Assembly (NCBI RefSeq): GCF_001442755.1
Contig: NZ_CP006367.1
Coordinates: 2,480,001 to 2,544,000, forward strand
From: Aureimonas sp. AU20
Lineage (GTDB): Bacteria; Pseudomonadota; Alphaproteobacteria; Rhizobiales; Rhizobiaceae
Direction of reading: 5' to 3'
DNA length: 64,000 bases
The translations under genes were made by a program, and so were the position numbers. Numbering within the stretch: the stretch's first letter is position 1; each line of letters opens with the position of its first letter. Below the pieces are notes generated by a model, which worked only from the letters and a program-made list of their open reading frames with translations, searched no databases and was not told where the DNA came from. Below are positions 46,638 through 56,744 of the stretch, piece by piece.

Positions 46638-48176
46638 TCAGCCGACGCTGCCTTCGAGCGAGATGCCAATCAGCTTCTGCGCTTCGACGGCGAACTCCAT
46701 GGGCAGCTGCTGGATCACGTCCTTGACGAAGCCGTTCACGATGAGCGCCACGGCCTCCTCTTCCGGAATACCGCGCTGCATGCAGTAGAAGAGTTGATCC
46801 TCGGAGATCTTCGAGGTGGTCGCCTCGTGCTCGAATTGAGCCGAGGCGTTCTTGGCCTCGATATAGGGAACGGTGTGGGCCCCGCAGTCCTCGCCGATCA
46901 GAAGCGAGTCGCACTGCGTGAAGTTGCGCGCGTTGGAGGCCTTGCGCATCGCCGTCACCTGACCGCGATAGGTGTTGTTGGAATGGCCAGCCGAGATACC
47001 CTTGGAGATGATCCGGCTAGACGTGTTCTTGCCGATATGGATCATCTTCGTGCCGCTATCGATCTGCTGGCGGCCGTTGGACACCGCGATCGAATAGAAC
47101 TCGCCGCGCGAATTGTCGCCGCGCAGGATGCAGGAGGGGTACTTCCAGGTGATCGCGGAGCCGGTCTCGACCTGCGTCCAGGAAATGCGCGAGTTCGCGC
47201 CCCGGCAATCGCCGCGCTTGGTGACGAAATTGTAGATGCCGCCCTTGCCGTCCTTGTCGCCGGGATACCAGTTCTGGACGGTCGAGTACTTGATCTCGGC
47301 GTCGTCCAGCGCCACGAGCTCGACGACCGCGGCGTGAAGCTGGTTCTCGTCGCGCTGCGGTGCCGTGCAGCCTTCGAGATAGGAGACGTAGGAGCCGGCA
47401 TCGGCGATGATCAGCGTCCGCTCAAACTGGCCGGTGTTTCGCTCGTTGATGCGGAAATAGGTCGAGAGCTCCATCGGGCAGCGAACGCCCGGCGGAATGT
47501 AGACGAAGGAGCCGTCGGTGAAGACGGCGGAGTTCATCGTCGCGAAGAAATTGTCCGACACCGGCACGACCGTGCCGAGATACTTGCGCACGAGATCGGG
47601 GTGCTCGCGGATCGCCTCCGAGATCGGCATGAAGATCACGCCGGCCTTCTGAAGCTCCTTCTTGAAAGTCGTGGCGACGGAAACTGAGTCGAAAACCGCG
47701 TCGACCGCGACGCGGCGCCCGTAGCTCCCCTCGGAGGGTGGTACGCCGGAATCATCCTCGCTGCCGAACTCGGACGGCTCGTCCGGCTTGCGCACGCCCG
47801 CCAGAATTTCCTGCTCTTTCAGCGGAATGCCGAGCTTCTCATAGGTTCGCAGTATCTCGGGATCGACCTCGGCCAGCGAAGCGGGACCCGACATCGACTT
47901 GGGTGCGGCGTAGTAGTGGATGTCCTGGAAGTCGATCGCGGGATAGTCGAGACGGGCCCAGGACGGGCTCTCCATCGTCTTCCAGCGCTCGAACGCCTGG
48001 AGCCGCCATTCCAGCATCCACTCGGGCTCGCCCTTCTTGCCGGAGATGAGACGAATCGTCTCCTCGGTCAGGCCCTTGGGAGCGACGTCCATCTCGATCT
48101 GGGTTTCGAAGCCGTATTTGTACTGATCGACGTCGATACGGCGGACCTGATCGATGGTCTCCTGGACTGCTGGCAT
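46638..48176 (-). CDS. sufB: Fe-S cluster assembly protein SufB
   Basis: About 512 residues. [29 protein letters not shown] is the core region, and the conserved Cys and Glu ligands are in this half. SufB is the scaffold subunit. Two ATGs lie two codons apart (48182 and 48176). AGGGAG is spaced seven bases from the second but only one from the first, and homologues begin M-x-AVQETID, so I prefer 48176. The leader contains a hairpin at 48195-48211. Confidence 0.95.
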   Translation of the reverse strand: MPAVQETIDQVRRIDVDQYKYGFETQIEMDVAPKGLTEETIRLISGKKGEPEWMLEWRLQAFERWKTMESPSWARLDYPAIDFQDIHYYAAPKSMSGPASLAEVDPEILRTYEKLGIPLKEQEILAGVRKPDEPSEFGSEDDSGVPPSEGSYGRRVAVDAVFDSVSVATTFKKELQKAGVIFMPISEAIREHPDLVRKYLGTVVPVSDNFFATMNSAVFTDGSFVYIPPGVRCPMELSTYFRINERNTGQFERTLIIADAGSYVSYLEGCTAPQRDENQLHAAVVELVALDDAEIKYSTVQNWYPGDKDGKGGIYNFVTKRGDCRGANSRISWTQVETGSAITWKYPSCILRGDNSRGEFYSIAVSNGRQQIDSGTKMIHIGKNTSSRIISKGISAGHSNNTYRGQVTAMRKASNARNFTQCDSLLIGEDCGAHTVPYIEAKNASAQFEHEATTSKISEDQLFYCMQRGIPEEEAVALIVNGFVKDVIQQLPMEFAVEAQKLIGISLEGSVG

Positions 48177-48194
48177 GCTCATTCTCCCTACTCG

Positions 48195-48211
48195 CCGGAT
48201 TCAAAGTCCGG
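48195..48211 (-). promoter_or_regulatory. hairpin in the sufB leader
   Basis: CCGGA-TTCAAAG-TCCGG, a five-bp stem with a seven-base loop, 18 bases upstream of the preferred sufB start. ATATAT at about 48224-48229 could be a minus-strand -10, but its -35 is poor. I found no recognisable IscR, RirA or Irr site in the 134-bp gap. Confidence 0.35.
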
Positions 48212-48316
48212 TGGTTGGTTATTCGGTCGGCATATATCGATTGTGCGCGACCGTTGAAATGGTGATCCGAAGTGAAAAGTTGAAGATCTGTAACCAGATT
48301 AACGGCACCTTCTTTC

Positions 48317-49489
48317 TCAGGCCGCTCTCGGATCCTCTTTCTCCAGGCTTTTCATCCATATGCGCTCGAAGGCTTCCGCGAAGGCGTCGAGATCGGACGC
48401 CGTCGTTTCCAGCCCGAAGCTGACGCGAATCGCTCCTGCCTCGGGTTCGATTGCGGCCCCGCCGTTTCTGAGCGCCAGCAGAACATGGCTCGCACCGAGT
48501 TTGCCGGAAGAACAGGCCGACCCGGCCGACACCGCGATCCCCTGCAGGTCCAAGGCGATCTGAACCGTTTCCGCGCGAAAGCGGGGATGATGGAGCGCCA
48601 CCGTCTGCGGCAGCGTCGTATGGTCTTGTCCAAGCACGAGACTGGCATCCAATCGTGACAGCCGCTCCACGAGACGCTGCCGCTTTTCGCGCAGCTCGCC
48701 GGAGCGCACCAGACGTCGGCCAGCCGCCTCGGCCGCAGCACCGAAAGCGATGACGAGAGGCAAGGCTTCCGTTCCCGCTCTCTGGCGCGTTTCCTGCGCT
48801 CCGCCGGTGATCAACGGGTCTGGTCGGAATTGCTCCTCGCGGAGCACGAAGGCACCGACGCCTTTAGACGCGCCGATCTTGTGCCCCGACAAGATGATCG
48901 CATCGCAGAGCGGAAGCAGGCTGTCGATCGGCAGGCGGCCGACCATCTGAACGACGTCGAGCAGCAGCCGAATGCCATGATCGCGGCAGATTGCGGAGAT
49001 GGCTTCCACGGGCTGAAGCGCGCCGGTCTCACTATTGGCGACGCTCATCGCGAGAAGGCCGGGACCGGCCTCAGCCCAGGTCGTCAACGTCTCGAAATCG
49101 ACGACTCCGTTCCGATCCACGCCCAGACGCGTGATCGCCGCAGCGGGATATCGACCGCCTTCGCGGATACAGGGATGATCCGTGTCGAGAACGGCCAGAC
49201 GACCCAGCCTCGCGGTCTCGCCACCGCTGCGCCAATCCGGCGTGAGGCAGGTGGACGCGGCTTCGCTGGCACCGCTGGTGAAGACGACCTGTTCGGGAGA
49301 AGCGGCGGCCAGTCCGGCGACCTGCGCGCGGGCACGAGCCAACGCGGCGCGTGCGGCTCGGCCTTCCGAATGAACCGAAGACGGATTGCCGACCAGGTCC
49401 AAAGCGCGAACGAAGGCGTCGCGCGCTTCGGGCAGAAGCGGCGCGCTGGCATTGTAGTCGAGATAGATGCGTCGCCCGGAAGCCGTCAT
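48317..49489 (-). CDS. NifS/IscS-type cysteine desulfurase
   Basis: 390 residues. YLDYNASAPLLPEAR, NPSSVHSEGR, the PLP lysine in LSGHKIGASKGVGAF and the flexible catalytic-Cys loop VSAGSACSSGKLGAS mark a group I desulfurase. It provides sulfur for Fe-S clusters and perhaps tRNA thiolation. It precedes sufB by 134 bp in the same direction, as is common in Hyphomicrobiales. The upstream gap to the divergent hydrolase (49490-49685) contains a palindrome. Confidence 0.93.
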   Translation of the reverse strand: MTASGRRIYLDYNASAPLLPEARDAFVRALDLVGNPSSVHSEGRAARAALARARAQVAGLAAASPEQVVFTSGASEAASTCLTPDWRSGGETARLGRLAVLDTDHPCIREGGRYPAAAITRLGVDRNGVVDFETLTTWAEAGPGLLAMSVANSETGALQPVEAISAICRDHGIRLLLDVVQMVGRLPIDSLLPLCDAIILSGHKIGASKGVGAFVLREEQFRPDPLITGGAQETRQRAGTEALPLVIAFGAAAEAAGRRLVRSGELREKRQRLVERLSRLDASLVLGQDHTTLPQTVALHHPRFRAETVQIALDLQGIAVSAGSACSSGKLGASHVLLALRNGGAAIEPEAGAIRVSFGLETTASDLDAFAEAFERIWMKSLEKEDPRAA

Positions 49490-49599
49490 CCCAAACCTTT
49501 GCCGACGGACGGAACCGAAATGGGGTCGCGAAAATCGTTGTATTCGAGCCGGTCCGCGGACTACATAGCCCCCTTGAGGGAAGCGTGTAGTTTTGAATC

Positions 49600-49615
49600 G
49601 TTCTAAGCATAGAAC
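49600..49615. promoter_or_regulatory. palindrome between nifS-like gene and hydrolase
   Basis: GTTCTA-AGCA-TAGAAC, perfect six-bp arms. TTGAAT (49593-49598) and CTACGA (starting 49616) flank it at 17-bp spacing and could be a plus-strand promoter. The palindrome would then fill the spacer. It resembles a repressor operator; I cannot match it to a known iron regulator. Confidence 0.45.
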
Positions 49616-49685
49616 CTACGAGGCTGCCTATCCTCCGTCAAGGTGCCGGCCTTCTCCGGCGCCGCTTCCTTGAGGTTTGCAAGCG

Positions 49686-50360
49686 ATGCCCGAAGTTATC
49701 TTCAACGGTCCGGCCGGTCGTCTGGAAGGCCGCTACCAGGCGGCGAAGGAAAAGAACGCGCCCATCGCGCTCGTCCTTCACCCCCATCCCCGCTTCGGCG
49801 GCACGATGAACAACCAGATCGTCTACCAGCTCTTCTACATGTTCGTGGAGCGCGGGTTCACGACCCTTCGCTTCAACTTCCGGGGCATCGGCCGCAGCCA
49901 GGGCGAGTTCGACCACGGTTCGGGTGAGTTGTCCGACGCCGCCGCCGCGCTCGACTGGATTCAGGCCATCCACCCCGATTCGAAGAATTGCTGGGTCGCC
50001 GGCTATTCCTTCGGCTCGTGGATCGGCATGCAGCTTTTGATGCGCCGGCCGGAGATCGAGGGCTTCATGTCCATCGCCCCCCAGCCCAATTCCTACGACT
50101 TCTCGTTCCTGGCGCCCTGCCCGTCCTCCGGCCTCATCATCCATGGGGACAAGGACAAGGTCGCGCCGCCCAAGGACGTGCAGGGGCTGGTCGACAAGCT
50201 GAAGACCCAGAAGGGCATCCTGATCACGCAGAAGACGATCGAGGGCGCCAACCACTTCTTCACGGACCACACGCCCGAACTGATGGCGGAATGCGCGGAA
50301 TATCTGGATCGCCGCCTGATCGGCGAACTGTCCGACGTGCGCCCCAAGCGCCTGAAGTAA
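49686..50360 (+). CDS. small alpha/beta hydrolase
   Basis: 224 residues, no signal peptide. [13 protein letters not shown] carries the oxyanion loop, [10 protein letters not shown] the GxSxG nucleophile, [11 protein letters not shown] the acid and [11 protein letters not shown] the catalytic His. It belongs to the COG2945-type cytoplasmic hydrolases, substrate unknown. It starts at the ATG at 49686 ([11 protein letters not shown]), a few bases after TTGAGG. tyrS follows after 53 bases. Confidence 0.9.
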   Translation: MPEVIFNGPAGRLEGRYQAAKEKNAPIALVLHPHPRFGGTMNNQIVYQLFYMFVERGFTTLRFNFRGIGRSQGEFDHGSGELSDAAAALDWIQAIHPDSKNCWVAGYSFGSWIGMQLLMRRPEIEGFMSIAPQPNSYDFSFLAPCPSSGLIIHGDKDKVAPPKDVQGLVDKLKTQKGILITQKTIEGANHFFTDHTPELMAECAEYLDRRLIGELSDVRPKRLK

Positions 50361-50413
50361 GACCCCGTCTCGCGTCGGGTGACGAGCGCCCGACGCGACA
50401 GGAGAGAAAGACC

Positions 50414-51664
50414 ATGCCGAAGTTCAAATCCGATTTTCTGCGCGTCCTCGACGAGCGCGGCTTCATCCACCAGATCTCCGATCCGGAAGGTCTGGACGCG
50501 CTCGCTCTCAAGGGGCCGATCACCGGCTATGTCGGCTACGACGCGACGGCGACGTCGATCCATATCGGCAATCTGATCTCCGTCACCATGCTCTACTGGC
50601 TGCAGGAGACCGGCCACAAGGCGATCAGCCTGATGGGCGGCGGCACGTCGATGGTGGGCGATCCGTCGTTCCGCGACAGCCAGCGCGGCATGCTCACCCC
50701 TGAGCAGATCCAGACCAATATCGACGGCATCCAGCGCGTCTTCGGCAACATCCTTCGCTATGACGGGCCGAACCCGGCCATGATGGTGAACAATGCCGAC
50801 TGGCTGATGAAGCTCAACTATGTCGAGTTCCTGCGCGATGTCGGCCGGCACTTTTCGGTCAACCGCATGCTGAGCTTCGATTCGGTGAAGTTGCGGCTCG
50901 ACCGGGAGCAGTCGCTGAGCTTCCTCGAATTCAACTACATGATCATGCAGGGCTACGACTTCACCGAGCTGAACCGCCGCCACGGCACGGTTCTGCAGAT
51001 GGGCGGGTCGGACCAATGGGGCAACATCATCAACGGTGTCGACCTCAGCCATCGCATGGGCGGGCCGCAGCTCTACGCTCTGACGACGCCGCTTCTCACC
51101 AAGTCGAGCGGCGAGAAAATGGGCAAGTCCGCCTCCGGCGCGGTCTGGCTGAACGGCGATCTCTTCAGCCCCTATGACTTCTGGCAGTACTGGCGCAACA
51201 CCGAGGACGCCGATGTCGGCCGCTTCCTGAAGATCTTCACCCGCCTGCCGCTGGACGAGATCGCGCGTCTTGCCGCGCTCGGCGGCTCGGAGATCAACGA
51301 GGCCAAGAAGGTGCTGGCGACCGAGGCGACCGCCATCGTCCATGGGCGGGACGCGGCCGCCAGGGCCGCCGAGACGGCCCGCACCACCTTCGAGGAAGGC
51401 GCGCTCGCCGAAAGCCTGCCGACCATCGAGATCGCCAAGGCCGATCTCGCGGGAGGCATCGGAATCCTGTCGCTGCTGGTGAAAGCCGGTCTTGCCGCTT
51501 CCAATGGCGAGGCGCGCCGGCATGTCGCGGGCGGGGCCGTGCGTCTGGCGGACCAGCCGATTACAGACGACCGCAAGCTGGTCGGCGAAGCCGAGATTCA
51601 GGACGGAGTGGCCAAACTGTCGCTCGGCAAGAAGCGCCACGTCCTCGTGCGCATCGGCGACTAA
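50414..51664 (+). CDS. tyrS: tyrosine--tRNA ligase
   Basis: 416 residues. The class I HIGH-equivalent is SIHIGNL, and KMSKS appears as KMGKSASG. An S4 RNA-binding domain closes the protein ([20 protein letters not shown]). The ATG at 50414 follows AGGAGAGAAAG; the longer open frame upstream is a shadow of the hydrolase gene. A terminator follows 26 bases after the stop. Confidence 0.97.
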   Translation: MPKFKSDFLRVLDERGFIHQISDPEGLDALALKGPITGYVGYDATATSIHIGNLISVTMLYWLQETGHKAISLMGGGTSMVGDPSFRDSQRGMLTPEQIQTNIDGIQRVFGNILRYDGPNPAMMVNNADWLMKLNYVEFLRDVGRHFSVNRMLSFDSVKLRLDREQSLSFLEFNYMIMQGYDFTELNRRHGTVLQMGGSDQWGNIINGVDLSHRMGGPQLYALTTPLLTKSSGEKMGKSASGAVWLNGDLFSPYDFWQYWRNTEDADVGRFLKIFTRLPLDEIARLAALGGSEINEAKKVLATEATAIVHGRDAAARAAETARTTFEEGALAESLPTIEIAKADLAGGIGILSLLVKAGLAASNGEARRHVAGGAVRLADQPITDDRKLVGEAEIQDGVAKLSLGKKRHVLVRIGD

Positions 51665-51689
51665 ACGCGTCGATCCGGCGAACCCTACG

Positions 51690-51717
51690 AAAGGCGGCTC
51701 CTTTGAGCCGCCTTTTT
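51690..51717. terminator. bidirectional terminator between tyrS and AsmA-like gene
   Basis: AAAGGCGGCT-CCTTTG-AGCCGCCTTT followed by TT. The stop codon of the convergent AsmA-like gene begins at the last base of the T-run, so the element serves both. Confidence 0.88.
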
Positions 51718-54700
51718 CATTGGTAGGAGAAGATCTGGCGGAAGATGCCGGGCGCGATCACGGAGATCGGATTGACCACCAGTGTCGGCGAGGCGAAGGG
51801 GCCGTCGAGCCGGTAGGTGATGCCGATGAGGCCGCCTTCGTTGCCATTGCCAAGGATCTGGCCGAGCACGGGAATGGCGCCGAACATACGGTTCAGCCCG
51901 TAGGCCGGCATGAAGGAGCCAGAAATATCGATCTGACCCTTGGCATTGTAGAGCGTGCCGTTAAAGCTCGATCCGAAGACCGGGCCACGCAGGATTCCGT
52001 CCGCCACGCGCAGCGTCGAACCGGTGTAGCTGAGCTTGGCCGATGCGTGATCGAAGAAGGCCCGCTCGGTCTGTAGATTCTGGCCAACCGCCTGAGACAG
52101 TGTCTGGTCGCTTTGCCCGCCGGACGAACCGACGATGCGCGACAGCCTGGGCTCGTCCACCAGCGTGAAGTTCGTCAGTTGCAGAGCGCCTTGGTAGGAT
52201 GTGTCCGCCGTGCCGAGAAGATCGAGCGTCGCTTGTCCGCCCTGCATGTGCTGATAAAGTCCGGCAAATCCCAAGAGTGCGCCAAGATCGGCGCTGCGCA
52301 GCCGTATCGCCTGAACATCGCCGCGTGGTGATAGGTCCCCGGTGACGGCCCCTCCGCCGACGGAGCCACCGAGATTGAGCGCGGCCATGCGGCCTTTGGC
52401 GCTGGCATAGTTCATCTGAAAGTCGCGGATGCTCTGTCCGTTGAACCCGTTCAGAACGTCGATATCCGCATTCACGTCGAAGGTCCCGCCGCCGATCTTG
52501 CGATCCTTCTTGCCGACATTGCCCTTTAGCTCGGCTAGGATCGGACGGGCGTCGAAGCGCGATCCCGTCAGCTCGACGCCGTAGCCGTTGCGATGCCGCG
52601 TGACCTTCACCGCAATGTCGTCCCCCGGATTGAGCGAGACATTGGTGAGATTGGCGGTCGACAACCCTTCGCCGTCCAGCGCCACGCTTCCCTTCGCCGC
52701 GAACCCTTCGCCAGTCAGGCTGATGTCGCGTAGGTTCGTTCCGCCCTCGCCTTGCGCCATGAGGAAGGACAGGGCGGCGGGCACGCCGGCGCCCTTCTTC
52801 CAGGCGATGAACGGCAGATCGAGCGTCGCGTCGCGAAGGTCCAGCTCGGCTCGAAGGCCGGAGGCGGTTTGTGATATCTCCGCCTTGGTGGTTCCAGCGA
52901 GGACGCCTTTCAAAGCTGGCACCGCCTCGGCAACCCTCTTGCCCGGAATCGTCGCCGACACGTCCACCCGCCGCTCGCCCACCGGCTTTTCGCCGAAGGG
53001 AAGGATGAAGTTGAGGTCGCCCGTAAGCCCTTCTATGTCAGCGTCGAGTGAGCCGCTCGCCTGACCCGGAATGACGTGCAGAACGCCATCCAGCTTCGAG
53101 AGCCTGCGCCCCTGAATGGGCTGGCCTGGATCGACCTTCTTCAGAGTCGCTTCGACGTTCCAGGCTTCCACCTGCTTCTCCGGCGCAATCCCATCGCCCA
53201 GCCGGAACGACGCCTCGACCTTCGCCTCGATCTCGCCGGACACCTTGGTGGGATCGAGCTCAATGGATCGGAGCGCGTGGATCGGCTCGGAATTGGCGAC
53301 CTCCAGCGCATCCCGAATCGCGCCGCTGGCCGCAAGGTCGAGATCGATATGCAGATCGCGCTGATTGCCCTCCGCCGGCTTGCCCAGCGCTACTTTCGCC
53401 GGGCCGATCGCCAGATCGGGATGGCCCACCATGTCGGAACGATCGACGAAGACGGTGGTCGTCCCGCCGCGCGTTTCCAAACGGCCATTGGCCTTTTCGA
53501 GCCGGGGCACCGTTCCAACCGTGGAAAGGTCCATGTCCCGCAGGTCGAGGTCGATCTGCAACTCGCTGTCCTGAGGCGCCCGGTCCGGCTTGAAAGCTTC
53601 GCCGAGCCGAGCGCGGGCGACGTCGATGCGGATCGAGCCGGCCGGCACGGCGCCTTCGTCCCCGATATGCGCGATCACCCAGTTGCGCGCCTTGCCCGAC
53701 ACATTGAACGGCCAGAAGGCCTTGATCGACTCCGCCGAAAGATCGACGGCTTCCAGACGCAAGGACGTGAGATCGTCTGGCGAGCGTCCGCGATAAATGG
53801 CGTTGCCCGTCAGCTTGCCCTTCGACGGCGCGAGATCGAGCTGGGTAATCTCCGCCGTCTGGGCGAGCGGATCGATCAGACCGTCGAGCCAGAGGCTCGC
53901 CTCTCGCGGCTCGGTTTCCCCCTCCGGCAGGCCCACCTTAGAGCGGATCTGCTTGGTGCCCACTCGAAAGCGCAGGCGATCGGGGTCGGCCACGCCATCC
54001 GTGACCACCGGCTCGGCTGTCCCTTCCAGATCGAAACCCACATCGCGAAACCGCAAGGGGCTGGACAGGATCTGCACCCTGTCCTCACCCTCCCGATATT
54101 CGAGTCGAAGCGTCGAGGGTTCGATCTCGGTTCGGTTCAGGCCTAGCTGCAGATGTCCCGCGCCGGATCGGAGCGAAACGCCGAGAACAGCCATACCGGT
54201 CTCGGCCTGCCGGTGCATGCCGGCCTCGAGCGAGATCGAAGCATCGCTGCCGAAGGGGCGCTCGTCCTTGGTTTCCGAAAGCGGAGCCGGCGGTAGAACG
54301 GCGGCGAGGTCGATCGAGCCCGAGCGAAGCGAGAAGGATTGCAGGCGCGCGCTGTCCGGGTCGAAATCCGCAGCCCCACCGATCGAAAACGGAACCCCTG
54401 CAATGTCGAACTTGGAATAGAGCGACAGCGAGCCATCCAGCGCGCGGTGCAGTTCGGCCCGCTCCAGGCGAAGATCCGGCACGCGGGCGAAGGCGCCGGT
54501 AAAGCCTTCGATCGTGATGTCCACGAAGGCAACCGTGTCGAAATGGTAGGCCTGGAGGGCCTGAAGCTGGCGCTCGAGCGTTTGGATCGCGCTTTCGGCT
54601 GCTCGCGAGATGCGAGAGCGAGGCGGCTCGGCGTCCGTGGTGGGCAAGGCGGCCGGGACGTCCGTGGGCTGGACGCGCGCCGGGCCGCGATAGCGCTCGG

Positions 54701-55094
54701 ACGGTGTTTCGCCGAAAGCTGCCAGGTCGATCCGCGCTCGCTCGATTTCCAGGCGCCCGAATTCCAGCGAGCCACCGACGAGCGGCAGCAGACGAACGGC
54801 GACCGAAACGCGGCCGATCTCAGAACTCAGCTCCGGACGATCGCGTCGATGCAGCGCCACATCGTCCCACGACAGAGCCAGAATGCCGTCGCGGCGCACC
54901 TCGAAGCGCTGCGCGCCCAAGGATACGTCGTAGGCCGGCCCGAAGAGCCGCGACAATGCTGCCTTGGTCTGGCCCTGTACGAAGGCCTCGCCGGCCGGCG
55001 TGCCAAACAGGACGAAGAGACCAAGCGCGGCAAGCATCGCAATCAGGACAAGCAAGCTGACCATCGCGCCAAAAAGGCGAACGACCCGCGTCAT
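51717..55094 (-). CDS. large AsmA/DUF3971-type envelope protein (YhdP-like)
   Basis: About 1125 residues. One N-terminal membrane span (LFGAMVSLLVLIAMLAALGLFVLF) anchors a very long periplasmic beta-rich region with AsmA-like repeats. The C-terminal part (about 800-1100) contains LNLGGSVGGGAVTGDLS and ends in ISVIAPGIFRQIFSYQ. Relatives are linked to lipid transport between membranes. I use the ATG at 55092-55094; another at 55163 would add 23 residues but has no ribosome site. The stop overlaps the tyrS terminator. Confidence 0.85.
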   Translation of the reverse strand: MTRVVRLFGAMVSLLVLIAMLAALGLFVLFGTPAGEAFVQGQTKAALSRLFGPAYDVSLGAQRFEVRRDGILALSWDDVALHRRDRPELSSEIGRVSVAVRLLPLVGGSLEFGRLEIERARIDLAAFGETPSERYRGPARVQPTDVPAALPTTDAEPPRSRISRAAESAIQTLERQLQALQAYHFDTVAFVDITIEGFTGAFARVPDLRLERAELHRALDGSLSLYSKFDIAGVPFSIGGAADFDPDSARLQSFSLRSGSIDLAAVLPPAPLSETKDERPFGSDASISLEAGMHRQAETGMAVLGVSLRSGAGHLQLGLNRTEIEPSTLRLEYREGEDRVQILSSPLRFRDVGFDLEGTAEPVVTDGVADPDRLRFRVGTKQIRSKVGLPEGETEPREASLWLDGLIDPLAQTAEITQLDLAPSKGKLTGNAIYRGRSPDDLTSLRLEAVDLSAESIKAFWPFNVSGKARNWVIAHIGDEGAVPAGSIRIDVARARLGEAFKPDRAPQDSELQIDLDLRDMDLSTVGTVPRLEKANGRLETRGGTTTVFVDRSDMVGHPDLAIGPAKVALGKPAEGNQRDLHIDLDLAASGAIRDALEVANSEPIHALRSIELDPTKVSGEIEAKVEASFRLGDGIAPEKQVEAWNVEATLKKVDPGQPIQGRRLSKLDGVLHVIPGQASGSLDADIEGLTGDLNFILPFGEKPVGERRVDVSATIPGKRVAEAVPALKGVLAGTTKAEISQTASGLRAELDLRDATLDLPFIAWKKGAGVPAALSFLMAQGEGGTNLRDISLTGEGFAAKGSVALDGEGLSTANLTNVSLNPGDDIAVKVTRHRNGYGVELTGSRFDARPILAELKGNVGKKDRKIGGGTFDVNADIDVLNGFNGQSIRDFQMNYASAKGRMAALNLGGSVGGGAVTGDLSPRGDVQAIRLRSADLGALLGFAGLYQHMQGGQATLDLLGTADTSYQGALQLTNFTLVDEPRLSRIVGSSGGQSDQTLSQAVGQNLQTERAFFDHASAKLSYTGSTLRVADGILRGPVFGSSFNGTLYNAKGQIDISGSFMPAYGLNRMFGAIPVLGQILGNGNEGGLIGITYRLDGPFASPTLVVNPISVIAPGIFRQIFSYQ

Positions 55095-55108
55095 GCAGGG
55101 GACCCTGC
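55095..55108 (-). promoter_or_regulatory. palindrome abutting the AsmA-like start codon
   Basis: GCAGGG-GA-CCCTGC lies directly against the ATG. On the mRNA the only ribosome-site candidate (AGGG) is inside the stem, which could fold with a four-base loop. Confidence 0.35.
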
Positions 55109-55351
55109 GCCGAAGCGCCGCACGCAGAAACGAGGGGTCGGCCGTGGCGTCTCGAAGCGGCATGCCATGAGGAGCTGCATCGTTCCTTCGGTCTTGGACG
55201 CCCGTCGGCGGGCATTGCGGTCTGGTGAATTTTACGGATCGGGCTGCCCGAACCATGGTCCGCTGATATAGACGAACGAACCGAGGGGTGAAGTCGATGT
55301 GGTCCCGTCGTCTCGCTCATGCCGTGTCTTTTGGCCGAAAGGAAGGCTCCC

Positions 55352-55834
55352 ATGTCCGTACCCAGTGTAGGGCAAGACTGCCCCGATTTTGAACTGCCGG
55401 AAAGCGATGGGCAGTTCGTCTCCAAAGCCTCGCTCAAGGGTCGGCCCTTCGTCCTCTACTTCTATCCGAAGGACGACACGTCCGGCTGCACCACGGAGGC
55501 GATCGAGTTCACGGCTTTGATCGAGGACTTCGCAGCGCTCGGCGTCGAGGTCTTCGGCGTCTCGCCCGATTCAGTGAGCAAGCACTGCCGTTTTCGCGAC
55601 AAGCACGGTTTGAAGGTCGGCCTGCTCGCCGACGAGGAAAAGACGCTGCTTCAGGCGTTCGGGGTCTGGGTCGAGAAGAGCATGTATGGTCGGAAGTATC
55701 TGGGCGTCGAGCGCACCACGGCCCTGATCGACCGCGAGGGCAAGGTCGCGAAGGTCTGGAAAAAGGTCAAGGCGGGTGGCCATGCAAAGGAGGTCCTGGA
55801 TGCCGCCAAGGCTATGAAGGACAGCGGGGCGTGA
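55352..55834 (+). CDS. bcp: thiol peroxidase, Bcp/PrxQ family
   Basis: 160 residues. The peroxidatic Cys is in SGCTTEAIEF. A second Cys in SKHCRFRDKHG is a candidate resolving residue. VLYFYPKDDTSGC is the family core. The enzyme reduces hydroperoxides with thioredoxin. GGAAGG precedes the ATG at 55352. The gene is coupled to the DUF455 gene by a GTGA overlap. Confidence 0.93.
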   Translation: MSVPSVGQDCPDFELPESDGQFVSKASLKGRPFVLYFYPKDDTSGCTTEAIEFTALIEDFAALGVEVFGVSPDSVSKHCRFRDKHGLKVGLLADEEKTLLQAFGVWVEKSMYGRKYLGVERTTALIDREGKVAKVWKKVKAGGHAKEVLDAAKAMKDSGA

Positions 55835-56652
55835 GCGAGGCCGTGCCCGGTACGCTTCGCGCAAGCGCGATCACGGCTTTGTCCACCGCGGACTTGGCGG
55901 AAAAGGCGCGGTTGACCACGGCTGCAGGCGAGCGCTGGTTCGCCCGCCGGCTCGGCCTTTCGGCGCCGACGGACCCCGCGCCGCCAAGCCGCCCCGGGCG
56001 CCCTGTCGAGCCTTGCCTCGTCCCGCCGCGACAGGTGCCCCGTCGCTCGGTCCACACGCCGGAAGGGCGGATCGCGATGATCCATGCCCTCGCCCATATC
56101 GAGTTGAACGCCATCGATCTGGCACTGGATATCGTGGCGCGGTTCTGCGGCCAGCCCGTTCCCCGCTCTTTCTTCGACGGCTGGATGACGGTCGCCATGG
56201 AAGAGGCCAAGCATTTCGGGCTGCTCTCGACCCGGCTGCATGATCTCGGCTCGCACTATGGCGCGCTGCCGGCGCATGACGGCTTGTGGCAGGCGGTCGA
56301 GGTGACCTCGCACGATCTCTCCTCGCGCCTGGCCATCGTGCCTCTGATCTTGGAAGCGCGGGGGCTCGACGTCACGCCCTCGCTTCTCCTGAAGCTTGGC
56401 GAGGTCGGCGATCGCGAAACGGCGGCGATTCTGGAGATCATCTATAACGACGAGAAGAAGCACGTCGCGATCGGCGCCAAATGGTTTCGCTTCCTTTGCG
56501 CCCGGCAGCGGATCGACCCGGCCCGGCGGTTTCAGGAGATCGTTCGCGAATGCTTTCGAGGCGAGGTGAAGCCGCCCTTCAACGACCGGGCGAGGGCCGA
56601 AGCGGGCTTGACGCCGACCTTCTACCGCTCGCTTTCGCCGCTTTCGAGCTGA
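55831..56652 (+). CDS. ferritin-like DUF455 (COG2833) protein
   Basis: 273 residues. Di-iron-type ligands are visible in order: AHIELNAIDLALD, MEEAKHFGLLSTRL and NDEKKHVAIG. They follow a Pro-rich stretch (about 43-70). The family has no firm function; the fold suggests di-iron oxidase or oxygenase chemistry. The GTG at 55831 overlaps the bcp stop, tying it to peroxide defence by context only. Confidence 0.85.
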   Translation: MSEAVPGTLRASAITALSTADLAEKARLTTAAGERWFARRLGLSAPTDPAPPSRPGRPVEPCLVPPRQVPRRSVHTPEGRIAMIHALAHIELNAIDLALDIVARFCGQPVPRSFFDGWMTVAMEEAKHFGLLSTRLHDLGSHYGALPAHDGLWQAVEVTSHDLSSRLAIVPLILEARGLDVTPSLLLKLGEVGDRETAAILEIIYNDEKKHVAIGAKWFRFLCARQRIDPARRFQEIVRECFRGEVKPPFNDRARAEAGLTPTFYRSLSPLSS

Positions 56653-56744
56653 CGACCATCCAACGATCTCAACGCTCCATTAACCCTAACGAGGTCTAAT
56701 GCCGGCATCGCCTGTGCGTTCGTTTGAGTTGGAGTCGATTGCGG

